From Promerops cafer (taxonomy: Eukaryota > Chordata > Aves > Passeriformes > Nectariniidae): 64,000 nt of DNA. This document shows positions 59,833 to 64,000 of this stretch, in pieces (positions within the stretch are counted from its first letter, which is position 1; each line of letters begins with the position of its first letter). The stretch covers positions 683,636 through 747,635 of the forward strand of contig VZSE01015526.1 of the NCBI GenBank assembly GCA_013398275.1, in the 5' to 3' direction. The notes under the pieces are model-generated. The model saw only the letters and a program-made list of their open reading frames with translations, was not told the origin of the DNA and made no database searches. The translations under genes and the position numbers were made by a program.

Positions 59833-62780
59833 GTATGTGGTTTAGAGATACAAGGCCAGGCAACTAAACTATCTGAATTACGGTATTTAATATCCTGTCC
59901 TGGCATATCTCCAATGCCTGTTATGTGTTTTGGTGCAAATGGTTCATTCCTGTTCACTTTAAGTCTATTCCTCTCAGTTTTGGAATATTCTCCCCTTCTC
60001 CCATTTAACTAAAGTTACATGTAAGCACTAAACATGGAACTCAGGACAGCTGGTGATTCAATAGATAGCACAGCTTTCAAACACTGATGCCCAAGGCTAG
60101 AATTTGCAACTAAATCTGCTAATTAGGTTAAGAGCTAAAATACCAGTAGGTGCCTATCTGCAGTCTTAGGTACCTAAGTACCTTTAAAATATAGTCCCAT
60201 AGCCACTCTTTTATTTCTAGAACAGCAATGATAATCATTCCTTACTTTGCAGTTATCCCAGGAAGACAATATCATGAAGTGTCTCAACAGCACTATAAAA
60301 GGGGCCAGAAGCAAGAGGATCCTTCCTGTCTCAGTCTCCTTTGCTCCTGGTTAAGGCAGCCTGTGGTGCTGACTTTCTGGTGTCTGCACTGACAGCTCTG
60401 CTCCTGGCAAAGCACCCCTTCAGCTTGTTCAGAGTGTAATCCATAGAGCAAGTGGTGGCGTCAAGATTCAGGGAAGCTTGTGCAAGGAGCATGCTGTATT
60501 TTGCATTGTGTGTTTTAAATGGTCAGTACTTCTTACTCTCTTATAAGCCACCATTTTTACATCAGTTGAGGTGGAAAAATTGCAGATCTAACTATTGCTC
60601 TTAAACCAGCTGTGGATAGAAGTGGGTTTGTACCGTGCTGGTTGTATGGACGGTCATTGGGATTTCCTTGTGCTCTTACTGATTCCATGGCACTGACTAT
60701 GGCCAGTACTGTGCTTTCTGTACCATTCCTGATTCACTGTCCAGAGACACAGGTTCTGTGTGTGTAATGACTCTTGGCAGGATGGAAGCTGTGAGGAATA
60801 TCTGCTTTTTAGTTGACTCTCCTTCAGAACCAGAAGGATCTTTTGCCCAGCAACTCATGAGCCTGTATGAAAGAAACAGTGCTTAAAAAGAAGCTACATG
60901 GGTAACATCACCTACATGAACAAAAAGTAAAAGTGTTGTAAAAATAGTCCTGAGGATTTATAAATGTGTCCCTGTCTATGGCTCATATGGGAGCATTGGC
61001 TTTATAAAGGAAATACATTTAGACTGCAGATATTTACACTGACTGTATGAAATTAATGGGTTATTTTAAGAAGAAGTGAAACTAAATTCTTCTTGTTATT
61101 CTGTTAGAGATCTAGAAGTACTGTTTTGAAGATTTTATTTGCCTCACATTAATTCTAACATAATTAATATGTGTCAGGAAACAGAATATTTTTAATAGCC
61201 CAGCTGAAAAGCAGTTATGTTTTAACTATGGGAAATAAATTCTTTTTCTTCCCTAGTCATGGGGTCTTTTTTAAAAAAAAAAATGTTATTTTGATGATGC
61301 TACATTTTAGTTTTCTACATTTAATCGAACCATTTGAAGGTAGTTTTTAGGTAACTGGCCTTCTTTTATATTTGGAAGGAACCAGTACAGGTTAAGATAA
61401 CTTTATGGAAGAATAAGTAATTATTTTAATTACAACAGCTGTGTTGTAAGTTGACGTAAAGGGATGGTGCACATTCCCTTACAGATTTACATGCCCACAT
61501 CTGCATTTTAGAAAATACTTCTGCACATGGGTAGTTTGGTTATTACCGTGAATAAAAAATAATATTCAAGATTTTTAAAAGCTGATTTTTAACTTCAAAG
61601 TAGGAGTGAATTTTTTCAAAGTTTTCCAGCAGCAGCTCTATAGTTGAAAGAAATACAAAGTTTTTTAGTTTGCAAAGTCCAAATGAAATTCTTATTCTAT
61701 ATGTGAAAAGATGACCAAGATGCCTATTGTCTTCTAATACACCCAGGTAGAAAACTATTTCCCAAAGGTTTGCAGATTTGAAAAGTAATCAGTGCAGATG
61801 ATGAATGTGAAAAGTAGGATGGGTTTCTGCATGACAGGCTCTACCTTTGAAATATGAGATGACAAATCATTTTGTTAAACTGATTAGTTGGCAAAGCCTG
61901 GGAAATAAGTTTAAAAGTGCATGTAAAAAAATGCAGTCTAGAAGTTCTCCAAGTAGGTTCCTATCTGGAGAGCTTTGAGAGAGTGGGGAGGCAGGTGCAG
62001 TAGGACTTGAGAAATGATGATATTATTCCCAAACACTGAAATGGAAGACAGCAATAGAGAGTTGGGGCTAAGGTGGAAATAAGAAAAGGAACCTCTTTTT
62101 TCTCTTTTTTTAAAATAAGGATTTTAGAAATACTCTAATATTTTTCTGTCCGTAATTTGAGTTATATAATATGTGACATACTCTGTCAAAGTAGCTACTT
62201 TGTCAGAGAAGTTACCTAGAAAAAGAACACTCATTTTAAGCATAATAATTAACTGAAAGTGCAGAGAAGCTCCTAAATGAAGACATATAGGAATGAAAGA
62301 GATTGGTTATATGAGGTAGGACATAAAGAAGGGCAGACATAATAAAAAATACATAAATTATTAGTGGTGTACAAAAGGTGAACTGGGAGGGTTTTTCCCC
62401 TTTTTTTCAGTATAAGAATTTGGCAACATTCACAATGCAGTGAAATGCTACAAAGAATTTTTTTTTTCCCTTTCAAACAATGTCTGCAGATTACCTGAAG
62501 GTGTACTTGAGTTCAGGTGTGCAGAGGATATTGTTGAAACATAGAATGAAGTTTAGAAAATGCCAGTGGCTGGTGGTTCACTGGTGTGTGGTGCCATTCC
62601 TCAGTTTTCTGCAGCTCAGGATATGTCTCCTAGTGCTTGACTATGTAGTTACTTAAGAAAACAACAGAAACCATAAGGGACACGTGCAGTATAAATGCTC
62701 TCTACTGAAAGTTTAAATCAGATTTAAAATCTCAAAGAAGAAATCTCATGGTAATAGTCTGTAACTTGTTTGGATGTTGC
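59833..62780. other. probable intron or intergenic DNA
   Basis: Several acceptor-like sites (60252, 60819, 62486) open short frames without good donors. No repeat family was recognised. Confidence 0.45.
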
Positions 62781-63240
62781 TTTTGCTCCAGAGTGCCAGG
62801 TGTCCAGTCTGGAGGTGACTCCAGCGGTGCTGCCCCTGGATGCCATGGTGGCAAGGGCAGTGGCCATCTCTGACTGAGGGCTGTGAGGCCAGGCTGTGGC
62901 CATTCCAAGGGATGATGTGGCTCTGGAGCAGCCTGCTGTGCCCATGGGAGAAGGGAGAGCAGGGCTCAGGCCCCTGTTCCCTGTGCAGCTTCGCCTGGCT
63001 AGATGGGAGCCTTTGGATGCGTTGTATAGCCACACATCCATCCATTCAGGCTCTGAGCTGCTTCCCAGGACTGGATTCTGGGAGAAGTTTGGCCCTTCTG
63101 TTTCCACATTCAGTGTTTCACAGCGAGTTCAGCTTTGGCTACTTCAAGGCCTCTGAAATACTGCTGGAGTTTGGCAATGGCCCTGGAGAAACCCCTGGCA
63201 GCCAGCTCTCTGCTGGGTGAGCCTGGCCTGTTCCACCCCA
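62780..63240. other. GC-richer ORF-dense block, origin unknown
   Basis: About 460 bases are clearly GC-richer than their surroundings and carry overlapping 80-127-codon frames on both strands. A good plus-strand donor-like CTGG/GTGAGC lies at about 63217-63222. It could be a solo LTR or other retroelement remnant, a noncoding exon, or part of a degraded gene. No LTR ends (TG...CA with target duplication), primer site or protein domain was recognised. Confidence 0.3.
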
Positions 63241-64000
63241 CCTCTGAGCCTGCACATGAGCCTGGGTTTTTTCTTACTAACAGAGAGTAACCAGGCTTAA
63301 AATAACAATTTCCAGAAAGACAGGTCAGAATCAAGGTCAGGGGCACCCTTCATGTAAATGACTACAGCTCCATCAATTCCAGCAAGGAAGTGCCTCTCCT
63401 AGGTGGATCCCCTCACTTTGCAACAATGTTAGGCACATTTGCTATAATCTCTCTCCCCAAAGAGGATTTTCCCATACATACACACATGTGTGTTCACATA
63501 AATAAAATTAGGATTGATACCTTAAATATCAAGTGACAGTGTATATCCACTCAGTTCAAGATGTAACTACTTAAAGCAGTCATTAAAGATCAGTGTTTGT
63601 CAGGAGTATTACCTGACTGTAACAAGTTTGTCTGGGGAGATTTACAGGGTGATATCTGGTGGGGGACAGATCAGGGCAGGGTTGATACAGTATTTTGAAA
63701 TATGTGCTTGCCTCTGTGTATCCTTAAAGAGAATAAAGAAATTTCCTTTCCAGGGAAAAGGAAAAAGAAAAAGAGAAGAAAAACTGTAGCTTCCAGGGAA
63801 TTCAGAGTAGGAAAATTTTAAATCTGTCAGCAGTGGTCATATTTGCAGATTTCTCAAGCAATGCATGAAATAATGGTCACTGAGCTAGAGCATAGCAGTG
63901 TCGGGTAAAGAACATCCAGCTTGAACCTTCCAAGCTTTCAGTGCCCTGCTTTCCTTTTCAAAGCACTGCAGCAAGACCTGAATACTGTTTGGGAAGTGTT
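63241..64000. other. noncoding DNA, no gene seen
   Basis: AT-rich with a purine-rich patch near 63755-63782. No supported feature to the window edge. Confidence 0.55.

Overview
The window looks like bird nuclear DNA, probably from a songbird-like genome. The main evidence is several diverged CR1 LINE fragments, two of which end in the CR1-type ATTCTRTG tail. The background is AT-rich and repeat-poor, with one sharp CpG island, T/G-rich homopolymer runs and no prokaryotic-style gene density. There is no operon, CRISPR array, tRNA, rRNA or intact mobile element that I can see. Nearly all open reading frames are under 150 codons and behave like chance ORFs. The real content is therefore introns, intergenic DNA and short exons.

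Layout. 1-17.2 kb: AT-rich noncoding DNA with one stretch that reads like a conserved regulatory element (about 3.09-3.72 kb), a dense cluster of TTAAG/CTTAA words (8.2-8.4 kb), and three short, phase-compatible plus-strand exon-like segments (10.73, 12.34 and 13.43 kb). 17.27-18.42 kb: a GC-rich block ending in a CpG-island promoter. Its first plus-strand ATG (18149) opens a 101-nt reading frame that ends exactly at a splice donor; this is the best-supported gene in the window. 18.4-56 kb: probably its long first intron, or intron plus intergenic DNA. It holds a second regulatory-element candidate (about 20.99-21.27 kb), CR1 fragments at 26.8, 44.1, 47.6 and 52.1 kb, and scattered exon-like segments on both strands. 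56-64 kb: two more plus-strand exon candidates (56150 and 59772) that keep the reading frame left open by the 18149 exon, a cluster of minus-strand splice-donor-like sites (57.8-59.1 kb), and a GC-rich, ORF-dense block at 62.8-63.2 kb.

How it may work together. The simplest model is one plus-strand gene starting in the CpG island with a first intron of about 38 kb, running off the right edge. Regulatory elements would lie upstream and within the intron. I do not recognise the protein. Separate minus-strand coding-like segments (27.0, 55.3, 21.9 and 51.5 kb) could be exons of an overlapping gene, retrocopy remnants, or an artefact: A/C-rich strands are short of stop codons and translate to hydrophilic, protein-like sequence. 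All exon calls except the first are tentative.
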